A stretch of 53,730 nt of DNA from a virus: the IMG/VR virus record IMGVR_UViG_3300003319_000115, positions 1 through 53,730 of that record. One strand, given 5' to 3'. A program made the position numbers and the translations under genes. Shown here one piece after another: positions 8,962 through 17,785 of the stretch. How positions within the stretch are numbered: position 1 is the first letter of the stretch; every line of letters starts with the position of its first letter. The notes below the pieces were generated by a model, which was not told where the DNA came from, did not search any database, and saw nothing but the letters and a program-made list of their open reading frames with translations.

Positions 8962-10493
8962 TATTTTTTCCTCTCAGACTTTCTGTTAGCCTTAACATAG
9001 TTCTCAATAGCAACACCAACTAACCAGTTTTCCTCAGAAGTTTTAGGATTGGTGGCTACAGCATCTCTAACTTGCTCATCGGTATAGCCCGCTTTAAGAA
9101 ACTGATCGCCAATGTTCTTAGCGATCTTTTTCATCTTAGCACTAGTAATAGAATCACCTTGTGCAGTTAAGTCTCTAGCAATTTCTTCCGGTGTACGTAA
9201 ATCAACATTACCTGTATCTGTAGCTGTGGGAATAACGCCCGGATAATCGTCAGTAAAATTGGGTGCAATAGTTTGTTCTTCTGTTACTTCGGTTCCACCT
9301 TCGTCAATGATTTTAATGCGGGGTTTACTAGGCGTACCCAAACCCATAAATCCCTGTTTAATTCCCCCCTCATCATAAACCGCCGTAAACTTCTTTGCAC
9401 CGTACATTGATTTAATTCCATACAACTCATTTAGTTCTTCTGCTGCTGCACGTAATACACCAGGATCACCCTTGGCATTCTTAACACGTTGATAGACAGC
9501 ACTAATACCTCTACCAACTTCGATCTGTCTCTTGCTCAGTGTAGCCGTACCAAAGGTTTTAACTGCTTTAGCAGTTTCTAAAACGTCACGTTCCTCAGGA
9601 GTAAAGTCAGTCTTACCTTGTTTTTGTTGCCACAATAACTGTGTAGGGTTAATTCCCATCTTAGCATAATCACCATCACCAAATAGAATTAACCTGTGTG
9701 CTTCAATACTGCCAACTTTACCTACATCATCACGTTGTCCAATAGCTAACGTCATTCTCCTAAAATCACGAGCTTCTTCACGACGTTCAGAGGATGAGTC
9801 ATTAGCTAATTCCTTTTGTAGTCTTATGTTCTCCTCTCTTATCTCCGCTTGCAATGCTGGTCCTGTACGGGGATCGATTAAAAGCGCAGACATTTCTCTA
9901 CCAGAAATGCTGCCATTTTTCCACGCATTATACATTGCCCGACTACTTTTGCCGGGATTCTGCTTGACGTAGGTATCAACTTCTTCAAAATTGCTTAACT
10001 CAACATCTTCCTGCCGAGCTTTAAGTAAATTCACACCTAATCTATGTTCCCAATACTGTTGCTGAACTCTAGGACTTTGTTGACCAAGCCACTTATAACC
10101 CTTTCCTTCCTGTTCTGCTTCTAAACGCTTAACTTCGTTATCATAAGGATTACCGGCACCAGCAGCTTGTGAGCCAGCTACTTTAGCGGTAACAGGATCC
10201 TCTAATGCACTAATGCCCGCATTAGTAACCTTATCCTTCAACAAGGAGCTAGGCGAAGGATTAACTTTGTTTACGAGCTTTGCAACGTTCTTTAATCCCA
10301 TTTCCTCTAACATACCGGGATTACGAACAGCAAACAAAGCAAACTTCTCAGCAAGTTCAGGATCAGCTCTAATAGCTGTCCCTAATTGCTTCTTCATTGC
10401 ATAGTTAGGATCAATCAAGCCCGCAACAGTATCACCTAATTGTTGAATGACCGGGCCTAATTGTTCATGTAAACCTGGGAGAATCTGTACCAT
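8961..10493 (-). CDS. Putative internal virion (ejection) protein, 510 residues
   Basis: The second large member of the internal-protein cluster. The chain is helical and rich in Glu/Lys/Gln, with a long coiled-coil-like middle (about residues 120-270) and no signal peptide or catalytic motif. It ends one base into the start of the 1969-residue gene. In podoviruses three consecutive internal proteins downstream of the tail hub genes are ejected into the host; placement rather than sequence identity supports the call. Confidence 0.65.
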   Translation of the reverse strand: MVQILPGLHEQLGPVIQQLGDTVAGLIDPNYAMKKQLGTAIRADPELAEKFALFAVRNPGMLEEMGLKNVAKLVNKVNPSPSSLLKDKVTNAGISALEDPVTAKVAGSQAAGAGNPYDNEVKRLEAEQEGKGYKWLGQQSPRVQQQYWEHRLGVNLLKARQEDVELSNFEEVDTYVKQNPGKSSRAMYNAWKNGSISGREMSALLIDPRTGPALQAEIREENIRLQKELANDSSSERREEARDFRRMTLAIGQRDDVGKVGSIEAHRLILFGDGDYAKMGINPTQLLWQQKQGKTDFTPEERDVLETAKAVKTFGTATLSKRQIEVGRGISAVYQRVKNAKGDPGVLRAAAEELNELYGIKSMYGAKKFTAVYDEGGIKQGFMGLGTPSKPRIKIIDEGGTEVTEEQTIAPNFTDDYPGVIPTATDTGNVDLRTPEEIARDLTAQGDSITSAKMKKIAKNIGDQFLKAGYTDEQVRDAVATNPKTSEENWLVGVAIENYVKANRKSERKK

Positions 10494-10496
10494 TGA

Positions 10497-11030
10497 TTAA
10501 GCTCCCTGAGAAGCACTGATAATCTTAGCAATTGATCCAATTAGATCAGAACCAACACCAATACCTTGAACCCAATTATTGGGTTGCATTACGGTCTGAC
10601 GTTGGGGAATTCCAAGTTGACTAATTCCTGCGATAGCTTGTATAATAGGGAACAATGCTTGCAATTGCAAACCACCAATTGCTTGCGTAAGTTTTGGAGC
10701 TTGCTCTGATCGAAGTAATGCCTCCGAATAAGCAGCAGGTGTACCATAACCTAACCCTTGTTGACCATAACGAGCGCGTAATGCACTTGCTTGACGTTCA
10801 GTATCCTTGCTAATCATTTCCATCAGGGAGTTTCCCATTGCTCCACCACCGGGAGACAATAGGTTGTTTAAAACTCCACTGATTCCTAACGTACTACCAA
10901 TCGCACCACTACCGGCGGGTTGCTGACCACCAAAGGAACCGGTGTTTAATGCACCTTGTAACCATGCGGTAAAGTCATCAGCTAATCCAGTAGCACTACC
11001 GCCACCAACTGTTCTTTCTTTCATGCCCAT
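10497..11030 (-). CDS. Putative small internal virion protein, Gly/Ala-rich
   Basis: 177 residues, rich in Gly, Ala, Ser and Gln, with the pattern of flexible N-terminus, amphipathic helix (MISKDTERQASALRARYG) and hydrophobic C-terminal helices (LFPIIQAIAGISQLGI). Similar small, glycine-rich proteins precede larger ejection proteins in P22-like and related podoviruses. It overlaps the upstream GNAT-like gene by 10 bases and lies 3 bases before the 510-residue gene. Confidence 0.6.
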   Translation of the reverse strand: MGMKERTVGGGSATGLADDFTAWLQGALNTGSFGGQQPAGSGAIGSTLGISGVLNNLLSPGGGAMGNSLMEMISKDTERQASALRARYGQQGLGYGTPAAYSEALLRSEQAPKLTQAIGGLQLQALFPIIQAIAGISQLGIPQRQTVMQPNNWVQGIGVGSDLIGSIAKIISASQGA

Positions 11031-11581
11031 GAGTCGGTTTCCTCTTTGAGAATGCCGTAACAGTTGATGTCAAACCAGTTATTATCGTAGAGTGCAGCCT
11101 TTCTTTTACGTCCTTCCTTAGTAAAACCTACTTCTTCTACGAATTTAAACACGTAATTTGATGCATAATAGGGAATTTCAGCAGTAAGTCTCCTAAACTT
11201 GTACTTACCAAACACGTATTTAACCATTTCTCTCGTTAGTTTTACTCTTCCAATGTGCTTTTTATCGAAAAAACTGTAATGTACCTTCGCATCTATGCCA
11301 GGTTGAATGTCTGTGAGATAAAAAACACCCACAAAATCATCAATAACCCAAAAAAGTCCAGTAGATTCAATCGGAGTTTCACCTCTAGGGTTAGCCAAGA
11401 CAGAAATGAAACGGTGAAAGTCCTCTCCAATCTCTCTACCAAACAATGTTTTAAAGTTTTTGGATTTTTCCCAAAACTTTTTCAGATTTTCAGGAGTAAA
11501 GTATAGTGGACGCACCTCACGCTTTACTTTACCTACCTTTGATTCAACACAAAGTGCTGATACAACGGGCTCTTTATTCAT
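11021..11581 (-). CDS. GNAT-like acyltransferase-fold protein of the virion gene cluster
   Basis: 186 residues. The second half shows the order expected of RimJ/RimL-type GNAT folds: FWVIDDFVGVFYLTD, then VHYSFFDKKHIGRVKLTREMVKYVF, then AEIPYYASNYVFKFVEEVGFTKEGRKRKA. The last segment corresponds to the conserved 'N-xx-s-xxf-xkxGF-xxEG' C-terminal motif. Proteins of this kind are common between tail-hub and internal-protein genes in podoviruses, where their substrate is unknown. An enzyme activity is inferred from the fold only. Confidence 0.65.
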   Translation of the reverse strand: MNKEPVVSALCVESKVGKVKREVRPLYFTPENLKKFWEKSKNFKTLFGREIGEDFHRFISVLANPRGETPIESTGLFWVIDDFVGVFYLTDIQPGIDAKVHYSFFDKKHIGRVKLTREMVKYVFGKYKFRRLTAEIPYYASNYVFKFVEEVGFTKEGRKRKAALYDNNWFDINCYGILKEETDSWA

Positions 11582-13128
11582 TTTAGCGCAGGGCCACTCT
11601 CATAAACGTACACTTCGTAACTAACAAGCGAAAAACTTACTGTAGAAGAACTAATACGAAAAGCAAAACGTCTAGCTTTTACTGATCTTACACGTTTAAA
11701 TATGCGAGGAATACCAAGTTCAGTTACACTAAAAACCTTTTCATTGTTCCATCTACCATCTTTATAATATTCTAGTAGGATATCACCACTTCCTGCATAA
11801 GCTTCTACTTCAATTCTAACTTCAGCTACATATATATCGAGTCGAGGAAGTGTAAATATCTTACTAGTTAAAGAAAAATCTATAGCAAGTGTATCATCTA
11901 ATGTAGCAGTTTGATTTTCTAGCCATAATTCACCAGTCTTTAACCCTAAAACTTTAACTGAAGGTTGAATAATATTAGGTGAGAGTGCATCTGCGGTACC
12001 AGTAAGGCTATCAACAGGGATATCACCCAATTGATCGGCAGATAAAGCACCAAAAGAAAGCTCTACTTCATCTGCGGAACTGACATTAGAGTAAATATGA
12101 TAAGTCCAAGCTTGTGTTTGGAAATTATATGTCCAGCCAATTACTATGCTACTGCTTGTTTGTGGTACATAAAGTGTATATTCGTGCGCTTTTCCATTAT
12201 AACCTGAAAAAATAAGTTCTTTGTTACCAATAGAACCAAATAATCTACTCTCTATGGGCGTAGAAATAGCTTGCTTACCTTGACCTGGAACTAAAACCCA
12301 AATTGCTTGAGTCCTAGTATCGAGCCAAACTAAGCCAAACTCAGTAAGTTGAATGGAAAATGGCACATTACAACCAACATTCAAGCCCGCGTCACGAAAG
12401 TAGAAGGGAGCTTGAGGAATTGGTTGTGGAGTACCAAGCCAAATGGAACGTTCTCTTAATATAACTAATTCATTATTAAAATTGAATAAGCCTGTGATAT
12501 AATCGCTAAAATCACTAGGCGACGTAACGAGAGGGGAATAGCCAGCTTCTTCGTTAACTGCTGGATCCCACTCAGAAATACCAGTAACACCAGTAGCAGA
12601 CCAACCAACTTGAACTTCGTTATCACCTCTAAGTGCAGCACCAACAATACGATCATTAATTGCCGTAATGAATCTATATTCAGGAGCGTTTCCAAGAGTA
12701 GAAACAACACCCAAATCAGTATCCACAATACGTATACTATCAGCGCCGTTATTAGAAAAGATAAACTTATTGAAAGCAACGAGTGTGTTGAATCTATCAT
12801 TAATGCCACCAGTTAACGCACCAGTTACAGCAGACCAAGCATTACCAATGAGAAGATGTACACCTAAATTAGTAAATCTAATAGTGTAACTATTTCCATT
12901 ATCTTGACGGAAATAAGCAATTTTTAAAACAGTTTCACCATCTGGCTTAAATGGAGACATAAGCCAGTTTCCATATCTCTTGCTAGTTTTATCCTGTCTA
13001 ATGCTTGCATTTTTAGCTTCTTGTAAAGCTCCGCTATCAATATCAGCAGGATCAAACTGACTAATCATGCCTTTATTGACACGGCTTTCAATAAATGGGC
13101 GAAGTTCAAATGTCAGTTTGGTAGCCAT
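11578..13128 (-). CDS. Putative tail hub/beta-propeller structural protein
   Basis: 516 residues with repeated beta-rich blades. Recurrent patterns such as FNTLVAFNKFIFSNNGADSI, FITAINDRIVGAALRG, and GLFNFNNELVILRERSIWLG are typical of the propeller-type head-closure/hub proteins of podoviruses (P22 gp10-type packaged DNA stabilisation proteins and relatives). The C-terminal 100 residues form another beta domain. It overlaps both neighbours by 1-4 bases. Assignment is by fold pattern and position. Confidence 0.65.
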   Translation of the reverse strand: MATKLTFELRPFIESRVNKGMISQFDPADIDSGALQEAKNASIRQDKTSKRYGNWLMSPFKPDGETVLKIAYFRQDNGNSYTIRFTNLGVHLLIGNAWSAVTGALTGGINDRFNTLVAFNKFIFSNNGADSIRIVDTDLGVVSTLGNAPEYRFITAINDRIVGAALRGDNEVQVGWSATGVTGISEWDPAVNEEAGYSPLVTSPSDFSDYITGLFNFNNELVILRERSIWLGTPQPIPQAPFYFRDAGLNVGCNVPFSIQLTEFGLVWLDTRTQAIWVLVPGQGKQAISTPIESRLFGSIGNKELIFSGYNGKAHEYTLYVPQTSSSIVIGWTYNFQTQAWTYHIYSNVSSADEVELSFGALSADQLGDIPVDSLTGTADALSPNIIQPSVKVLGLKTGELWLENQTATLDDTLAIDFSLTSKIFTLPRLDIYVAEVRIEVEAYAGSGDILLEYYKDGRWNNEKVFSVTELGIPRIFKRVRSVKARRFAFRISSSTVSFSLVSYEVYVYESGPALK

Positions 13129-13739
13129 TATATTGTATTCAAGTGCGACGGTGTATCATACGTTACTTGCATTCCATACAACCAAGTCTGATCCCCAGGA
13201 TTTCCAATAGGGCTAATACGGAAATAATAGAATTGCGTATCTAATGTAATAAGAGATAAACCAGCTAAGTTGCTAAAAATGATACTACTAGATGCACTAC
13301 TAAATGTAGTACCTACTATCTCTGTAGGACCAGATCCATCAATACCTACAGCCATCAAATCTACATCAATATTTTGTAAGCCTGTGCGCTTAGCTAGGAG
13401 TCCATATGATCTAATGGTAACTCCGGACGGAAGCTTTATTCCAGCATAAGCTGGATAGCTTTCTGGAATTCTAGCATAACCATTAAAATAAGCGCTATCT
13501 ATAACAGCGCCATTATCTTCGTTGAACTTAAATTCAGTAAAAGGAATATTTAAAGTTTTTAATTTCTTTCCACTAACTGTAGACTTAAGCACTAATGGAT
13601 CAACAGCCATACTTTCTACTAACGTAGCTTCTAAGCGTTCTCCTATATCTTGTTTAGCTTGTCTAATATAATCATCTAACTGATTCGCTGGGATTGTTCC
13701 CGGCGGAGTAGTAATAGACCAAGCTCTAGTAAATGGCAT
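13128..13739 (-). CDS. Structural protein, likely fibre/appendage-associated
   Basis: 203 residues. The N-terminus MPFTRAWSITTPPGTIPANQLDDYIRQ resembles the short N-terminal modules at the start of many phage fibre-type proteins. The rest is beta-strand-rich with a GVTIRSYGLLAKRTG segment. It starts in a TAATG overlap with the preceding membrane-protein gene and ends overlapping the propeller gene. A tail appendage or virion surface role is inferred. Confidence 0.55.
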   Translation of the reverse strand: MPFTRAWSITTPPGTIPANQLDDYIRQAKQDIGERLEATLVESMAVDPLVLKSTVSGKKLKTLNIPFTEFKFNEDNGAVIDSAYFNGYARIPESYPAYAGIKLPSGVTIRSYGLLAKRTGLQNIDVDLMAVGIDGSGPTEIVGTTFSSASSSIIFSNLAGLSLITLDTQFYYFRISPIGNPGDQTWLYGMQVTYDTPSHLNTI

Positions 13740-13891
13740 TATAACACCTTACGACCAGTAAGTAAACGAACAAGAACTAGAACGAGAATAACAACAAGTA
13801 ATAAATGAATAAGCCCGCCCCCAATATGGAAAGCGAACCCACCGCCCCAAAGTAGAAGCAAGATTATGATGACTACTAAGAACAAATCCAT
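13739..13891 (-). CDS. Tiny membrane protein, DUF5670/lmo0937-like
   Basis: A 50-residue frame with start ATG at 13891 and stop overlapping the next ATG (TAATG). Two hydrophobic segments flank a WGGGFAFHIGGGLIHLLLVV core, and the chain ends in a basic RLLTGRKVL tail. That layout (LLWxxG-FxFH-xGGxIHxLLV...RxxxGR) is the hallmark of the small lmo0937/DUF5670 family found in bacteria and phages. Function is unknown; it may act in the envelope during lysis, given the nearby endolysin. Confidence 0.75.
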   Translation of the reverse strand: MDLFLVVIIILLLLWGGGFAFHIGGGLIHLLLVVILVLVLVRLLTGRKVL

Positions 13892-13900
13892 AAATCCTCT

Positions 13901-14215
13901 CTATTCATGTTCATACCAAACACCATGAAACATAGTAAAGGTATATACTATGTTAGCAGCCAATACTTTATCGCCCAAAGCATTCGTTTGAATGTTCGCA
14001 TTGTGGGAAACGGTTAAATTCCCATTGCCTAATATAAAGAGCGACTGACAATCTTGACCATCAACAAAGTCGGTGATAGTTGTTGCTCCCACTGGTGATT
14101 CCCAATATTCTTGATTTCTTACACTAGGTGTAGCATTACCAGAAGGAAACCTGGCTATAACTCGCCTCTCCAACAACAGCCTCGTTTCCTTCTCAGTTAT
14201 AATTTTATCACTCAC
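13901..14215 (-). CDS. Hypothetical late protein next to endolysin
   Basis: About 104 residues. I chose the GTG at 14215, because it overlaps the endolysin stop as GTGA and has an AGGTGG ribosome-binding site 10 bases upstream; an upstream ATG at 14239 is possible. The second half is beta-rich (QSLFILGNGNLTVSHNANI, VYTFTMFHGVWYEHE), like the short beta modules of phage fibre or collar proteins. No enzyme motif. Confidence 0.6.
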   Translation of the reverse strand: MSDKIITEKETRLLLERRVIARFPSGNATPSVRNQEYWESPVGATTITDFVDGQDCQSLFILGNGNLTVSHNANIQTNALGDKVLAANIVYTFTMFHGVWYEHE

Positions 14216-14619
14216 GTTGGATTGTCCACCTGAATCCAAATACGTTCTCCCGGTCGTTTTCCCTCAGTACGATCAAGGTGAATGCTACCACCAGCGTAAA
14301 CGCCTAACCTAGTACAATCCTTTTCCATTGCAGCTTTAACAATTAAGTAACGCGCGTGATTCCAATTGGGATCATCAGGTGTTGGGTTTGGTGCAATATC
14401 TACTGCTTCTACAATCGTGTCCGTGTGCGCAGAATCCTTAGCACCACCAACACTCTTGTTGTGAGCTTTCGTCCTACCGTCACTAGAAATAATAAATGGT
14501 ACGCCTGCAAGATCGCGTACTTCATCCAACCACAACATAAACTGATAACCCATTCGATCTGGGAAATCAAACTCTAACGGATGGAAATAACGTAGCTTTT
14601 TCCAATCTTCTTTCTTCAT
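14212..14619 (-). CDS. Endolysin, peptidase M15-like (L,D- or D,D-peptidase)
   Basis: About 135 residues in the M15 fold. Zinc-site pattern: SAHTDTIVEAVDI (His and Asp of the SxHxxGxAxD-type motif) and a later GGSIHLD (third zinc ligand and general-base region). The preceding FIISSDGRTKAHN also fits. M15 endolysins cut peptide cross-links of peptidoglycan at the end of infection. The ATG at 14619 gives a typical N-terminus (MKKEDWKKLRYFHPLEF). A GTG at 14670 with AGGGA four bases upstream would add 17 residues and overlap the upstream gene by 41 bases. Confidence 0.85.
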   Translation of the reverse strand: MKKEDWKKLRYFHPLEFDFPDRMGYQFMLWLDEVRDLAGVPFIISSDGRTKAHNKSVGGAKDSAHTDTIVEAVDIAPNPTPDDPNWNHARYLIVKAAMEKDCTRLGVYAGGSIHLDRTEGKRPGERIWIQVDNPT

Positions 14620-14629
14620 TGTTCTATCA

Positions 14630-15061
14630 CTAAACACGGCTATTCCTTGGTTGGAATTTTTCGTTATCACTACGTCCCTGTAAGAAACCTTCTATACTAG
14701 AAATACGCTCACTGTTTGCGTTGGCTTGTCTTTGTGTATCTTCGGCAATTTTCTTCGTTTCTCTTGACAAAGTTTCAATACGGCCTAATATCTCTAACTT
14801 TCTATTAATTTCCAATATTGCATTACCTTGTGCTTTAATTGCTTCTAATGAAGCTGTAACGGAATCAGTATTAGCACTTGCTTGCGTACAACCATCATCC
14901 CAATCTTTGATTTTATCTTCAAAGATTCTATTAAAGCGTTTCCTAAAAACACTATCAGCTAATGGTGTAAATAGAATTCTGACAGCTGTCCAAACACTAC
15001 CAATAACCGCAAATGCAGCTATTACACCGCCTGATATTTTTCCCCATAAATCCCAATTCAT
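14630..15061 (-). CDS. Membrane-anchored coiled-coil protein, holin/spanin-like candidate
   Basis: 143 residues: one N-terminal membrane segment (about 8-32, ISGGVIAAFAVIGSVWTAV), then a basic stretch and a long heptad-rich region (about 60-128, INRKLEILGRIETLSRETKK). This is the layout of phage membrane proteins with a periplasmic or cytoplasmic coiled coil. It lies directly before the endolysin gene, which supports a lysis role. It has no lipobox, so it is not an outer-membrane spanin. Confidence 0.55.
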   Translation of the reverse strand: MNWDLWGKISGGVIAAFAVIGSVWTAVRILFTPLADSVFRKRFNRIFEDKIKDWDDGCTQASANTDSVTASLEAIKAQGNAILEINRKLEILGRIETLSRETKKIAEDTQRQANANSERISSIEGFLQGRSDNEKFQPRNSRV

Positions 15062-15474
15062 GAGTAATCTGGATTATAAGCAGACTCAGATAGGAACATA
15101 GGCTTAGTAGCTTCGTCGCTACTAACAATTGGTGTATATGCATCTGAAGCAGAAACTAGAAATGTAGAAGATCCTACTGATTCAAATGAACTTCCAGCTA
15201 TTATAAACGAACTCACAGCTGTAAAGAACTCACTTATAGTTAGTGCGCTAGAACCACTTTGAATCCAGCTTGCTTGTATAGGAGTAACACCATCAGCAAT
15301 AAAATTGCTAGATCCACTAGCAGTAAAACCAGAATCAAACTGAGTAAATTTTTCTTCAGTTAATGTTAATACAGAAGTACCAGTGGGATTAAAAGAAGAA
15401 GCATAACCGAGACTTTCTGTAAGAGTAAGACTAGCATTACCCGACTCTGAAAAACTACTATCATGTATGGTCAT
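15058..15474 (-). CDS. Ser/Thr-rich repeat structural protein
   Basis: 138 residues built from about five imperfect 20-25-residue units with the core F-x-x-SG-(S/N)-(S/A)-x-L-T (FSESGNASLTLTE, FNPTGTSVLTLTE, FTASGSSNFIADG, WIQSGSSALTISE, FIIAGSSFESVG). The composition is low in charge and rich in Ser. Overlaps of 4 bases on both sides place it in the structural operon. A beta-repeat virion surface protein is the best guess; no homologous family is recognised with confidence. Confidence 0.6.
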   Translation of the reverse strand: MTIHDSSFSESGNASLTLTESLGYASSFNPTGTSVLTLTEEKFTQFDSGFTASGSSNFIADGVTPIQASWIQSGSSALTISEFFTAVSSFIIAGSSFESVGSSTFLVSASDAYTPIVSSDEATKPMFLSESAYNPDYS

Positions 15475-15926
15475 GAAGTTTCACCATAAACAATAGAAGC
15501 AACTGGCAGATTCAAAGTATCGCCCGCATTAATAGTACGTGGCGTTGACAATGGACCAACAATTAATAAGTCATTAACACCTCTAACACCTCCTCTAGCA
15601 ATTGCAGCATGTGTTACCGTACCAAATCCTGCTCCAGTAGCAGGACCAAAAAGAATAGCTCCTGGATTATTAACAGAAAAGTTTCTAGCAAAAGGTAGAA
15701 CAGTTGTAACTAAATCTAGCGTCAATGCTTGACGAGCATAACTAACGCCCGCAACTACTTCATCACCAGCATATCCATCATCGTAACGTGTAAGGGGATC
15801 GGGACCTTGTGTCGGATCGGCTGTAAATAAACACATAAACAATCCAGAAGGTCGAGACGGAGCAACAGTACTAAGATCGAGAAAGTATAAAAGAATATCT
15901 CTACGAAGGTTCGGAGTCTTAGCCAT
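15471..15926 (-). CDS. Phage minor structural protein (neck/collar-type beta protein)
   Basis: 151 residues. The order 'LFMCLFTADPT... GVSYARQALTLD... FSVNNPGAILFGPATGAGFGTVTHAAIARG... GPLSTPRTINAGDTLNLPVASI' matches a widespread family of short phage virion proteins whose conserved core is the 'fp-a-tg-xW-GTVTHxai' segment. These lie between the adaptor and fibre genes in many phages. The exact virion position is not known from sequence. Confidence 0.6.
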   Translation of the reverse strand: MAKTPNLRRDILLYFLDLSTVAPSRPSGLFMCLFTADPTQGPDPLTRYDDGYAGDEVVAGVSYARQALTLDLVTTVLPFARNFSVNNPGAILFGPATGAGFGTVTHAAIARGGVRGVNDLLIVGPLSTPRTINAGDTLNLPVASIVYGETS

Positions 15927-16573
15927 TAGTAACGTCTCCGTAAAACCTGTAAACCAGCCATTTGATCGTAACCACGTTCCTTAGCTTGTGTCGGTTGCTT
16001 AGTGCTAATAAGCTCCATCATCTCTTGCTTTGCTGCTCTCGCTCTATTCCAATCACCAATATCAATAAATGCACGGTAAATTCCACCCATTTCAATAATT
16101 TCATGCCAAGCTTGTGGAATAGGTGGAGTTAAATTAGTATCACTTAGATCATCAAGAGTTGTAAGATAACGAACCGTAACGAGATATACGTCGTCAGGTG
16201 TGGGATAAATAATTGCTGTCTTATCTTCTCTTACATAACGAGTTGGTTTTCCATAAGCTTCAATATCAGAATCATATACACTTTCATATTCAGTTCGCTC
16301 CATGTAACCTAATGGAGTATGACTATTGTCATATAGATCACGAACTGAAAGTACCTGAATAGCTTCAAAGGGATCGGGCATAATATACTTTCTAACACCC
16401 AATACCGTATTGAAACTAACGGTACGTTCTTTTTCTCTAAACTTAATAATATCTAAAATGTCCCAATATGCCCGATTTAAGAGTAGTGTAGCATCTGAAT
16501 TGGACATATCAACTTCATCAACACCTAATGCTTTGCGTAAGCGGCTACGCATTTGATCTAAGTTAAGTGCCAT
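15926..16573 (-). CDS. Head-tail adaptor (connector) protein
   Basis: 215 residues, helical N-terminus (MALNLDQMRSRLRKALGVDE) followed by DATLLLNRAYWDILDI and a beta insert, ending in helices with a basic tail. This is the pattern of phage adaptor proteins that form a ring under the portal (gp4/gp6-type). It lies just downstream of capsid and a small beta protein, the expected position for a connector gene. It overlaps the next gene by one base. Confidence 0.7.
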   Translation of the reverse strand: MALNLDQMRSRLRKALGVDEVDMSNSDATLLLNRAYWDILDIIKFREKERTVSFNTVLGVRKYIMPDPFEAIQVLSVRDLYDNSHTPLGYMERTEYESVYDSDIEAYGKPTRYVREDKTAIIYPTPDDVYLVTVRYLTTLDDLSDTNLTPPIPQAWHEIIEMGGIYRAFIDIGDWNRARAAKQEMMELISTKQPTQAKERGYDQMAGLQVLRRRY

Positions 16574-16823
16574 TTATTAGCTCCGCAAAGACACTGATGT
16601 AGGATTCAGAGCCACGCTTAACAAACTTAACACTAGTACTTGTACCAATTGTTATCTTTACACCTTGCAATGGAATTTCATAATCTTTCCCATCGAGCAG
16701 AAGGGATAGTTTACTATCAACTACCCCCTCTTGCTCGATGTTCCATGTACCTGCTTTCAATCTAACACTAGGGCCGCACACCGCGATTTTGGGATTCGCA
16801 CCGGATAATAATACGAGTCGCAT
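16563..16823 (-). CDS. Small beta-rich protein between capsid and adaptor genes
   Basis: 86 residues predicted as mainly beta strands, with a WNIEQEGVVD segment and no Cys pairs or membrane span. Downstream overlap with the adaptor gene is 11 bases. Position suggests a capsid accessory or connector-associated protein. It is not recognised. Confidence 0.6.
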   Translation of the reverse strand: MRLVLLSGANPKIAVCGPSVRLKAGTWNIEQEGVVDSKLSLLLDGKDYEIPLQGVKITIGTSTSVKFVKRGSESYISVFAELINGT

Positions 16824-16850
16824 AGTGTTACTGTGTGTTAGTGTTACTGT
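16823..16850 (-). repeat. 12-bp direct repeat behind the capsid gene
   Basis: TAGTGTTACTGT occurs at 16823-16834 and again at 16839-16850, separated by GTGT, filling the gap between the capsid stop and the next start. No hairpin or T-run typical of a terminator is visible here. Confidence 0.6.
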
Positions 16851-17759
16851 TCAAACCGCGTTCGCGCCAGCCCAACCACGCCAATCAACAAACCACACTA
16901 AGAAACGAGTGCTAGCCTTATACTTCGCAGCATCCGTCTCAAAGTCAAACGTATCGTCAAACTCAACAGCACGACGAATGACCATGTGAGCATCATTCAT
17001 CTTGCTGTTAACAAGGAAGTACGAACGCGGGTTAGCCTTGTAGTGCGAAACAAATACCTTCGGCTTTAACCGCATTCTGATTGCGTTCTCTTGGTTGTTA
17101 GCCGTAAAAGGCTCCAACTGAGAATTGAAAATCTGCAACGCAATGTTCATATCGGTCGTGCTGTTGCCGAGGATTAACGTATCCGGCCACGCACGAACAG
17201 GATCACCGTTCTCATCCTTCATCTGCGAGAACAGATCCATAAGCGACGTGATACCAGCAACCGACAGGTTCACGTCAGAAGCAGGGCGGTTAGCAACCGT
17301 CGTGCTCGTACCGAGCAACGTGTGCGCGGTATGAATCAGAGGAAGGTTATCAATACCTCTGAAAAAGTTACCCGTAAATGCATCATCGAGTAACGCTGCT
17401 GCACGATACTCGTAGGTCATACGAGAAGCGTGAGCTAACCACTTAGCAGCTTGGTTAGCTTTACCATACTGATCGTCCTCAACTGCACGACGAGTGATGA
17501 TAAAGCCTAACGCAAACTCCTTATCAACACCGATTACCTTCGGACCCATCTTGGGGTACTCGTAGGTAATCGGTTCACCTTCCCCACGTTCAACTAAACG
17601 GGAGAGTCCCGTCATAGTTGTAGCTTGTTGTTCGGGAAGGTTACTAGTTTCTACACGTAAGAAACTAGGATACTCCGGCTCATAGTAGTCGAAGTTATCA
17701 CGGAAGTCCCGACGTAAGCCGGGACGATAGAGCATGTTAAATGCGCCACTAACTTGCAT
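16851..17759 (-). CDS. Major capsid protein (HK97-like fold)
   Basis: 302 residues. Features in order: N-arm (MQVSGAFNMLYRPGLRRDF), an E-loop-like stretch with MTGLSRLVERGEGEPITYEYPKMGP, a long central helix (KANQAAKWLAHASRMTYEYRAAALLDDAFTG), then beta-rich P/A-domain segments (PDTLILGNSTTDMNIALQIFNSQ; VSHYKANPRSYFLVNSK) and a terminal FETDAAKYKASTRFLVWFVDWRGWAG. This is the Mu gpT/HK97-like arrangement of many podovirus and siphovirus capsids. A strong AAAGGGAG ribosome-binding site lies 8-9 bases before the ATG at 17759. Head-protein neighbours support the call. Confidence 0.85.
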   Translation of the reverse strand: MQVSGAFNMLYRPGLRRDFRDNFDYYEPEYPSFLRVETSNLPEQQATTMTGLSRLVERGEGEPITYEYPKMGPKVIGVDKEFALGFIITRRAVEDDQYGKANQAAKWLAHASRMTYEYRAAALLDDAFTGNFFRGIDNLPLIHTAHTLLGTSTTVANRPASDVNLSVAGITSLMDLFSQMKDENGDPVRAWPDTLILGNSTTDMNIALQIFNSQLEPFTANNQENAIRMRLKPKVFVSHYKANPRSYFLVNSKMNDAHMVIRRAVEFDDTFDFETDAAKYKASTRFLVWFVDWRGWAGANAV

Positions 17760-17785
17760 TTTGATAGTCTCCCTTTAGGTTAGTA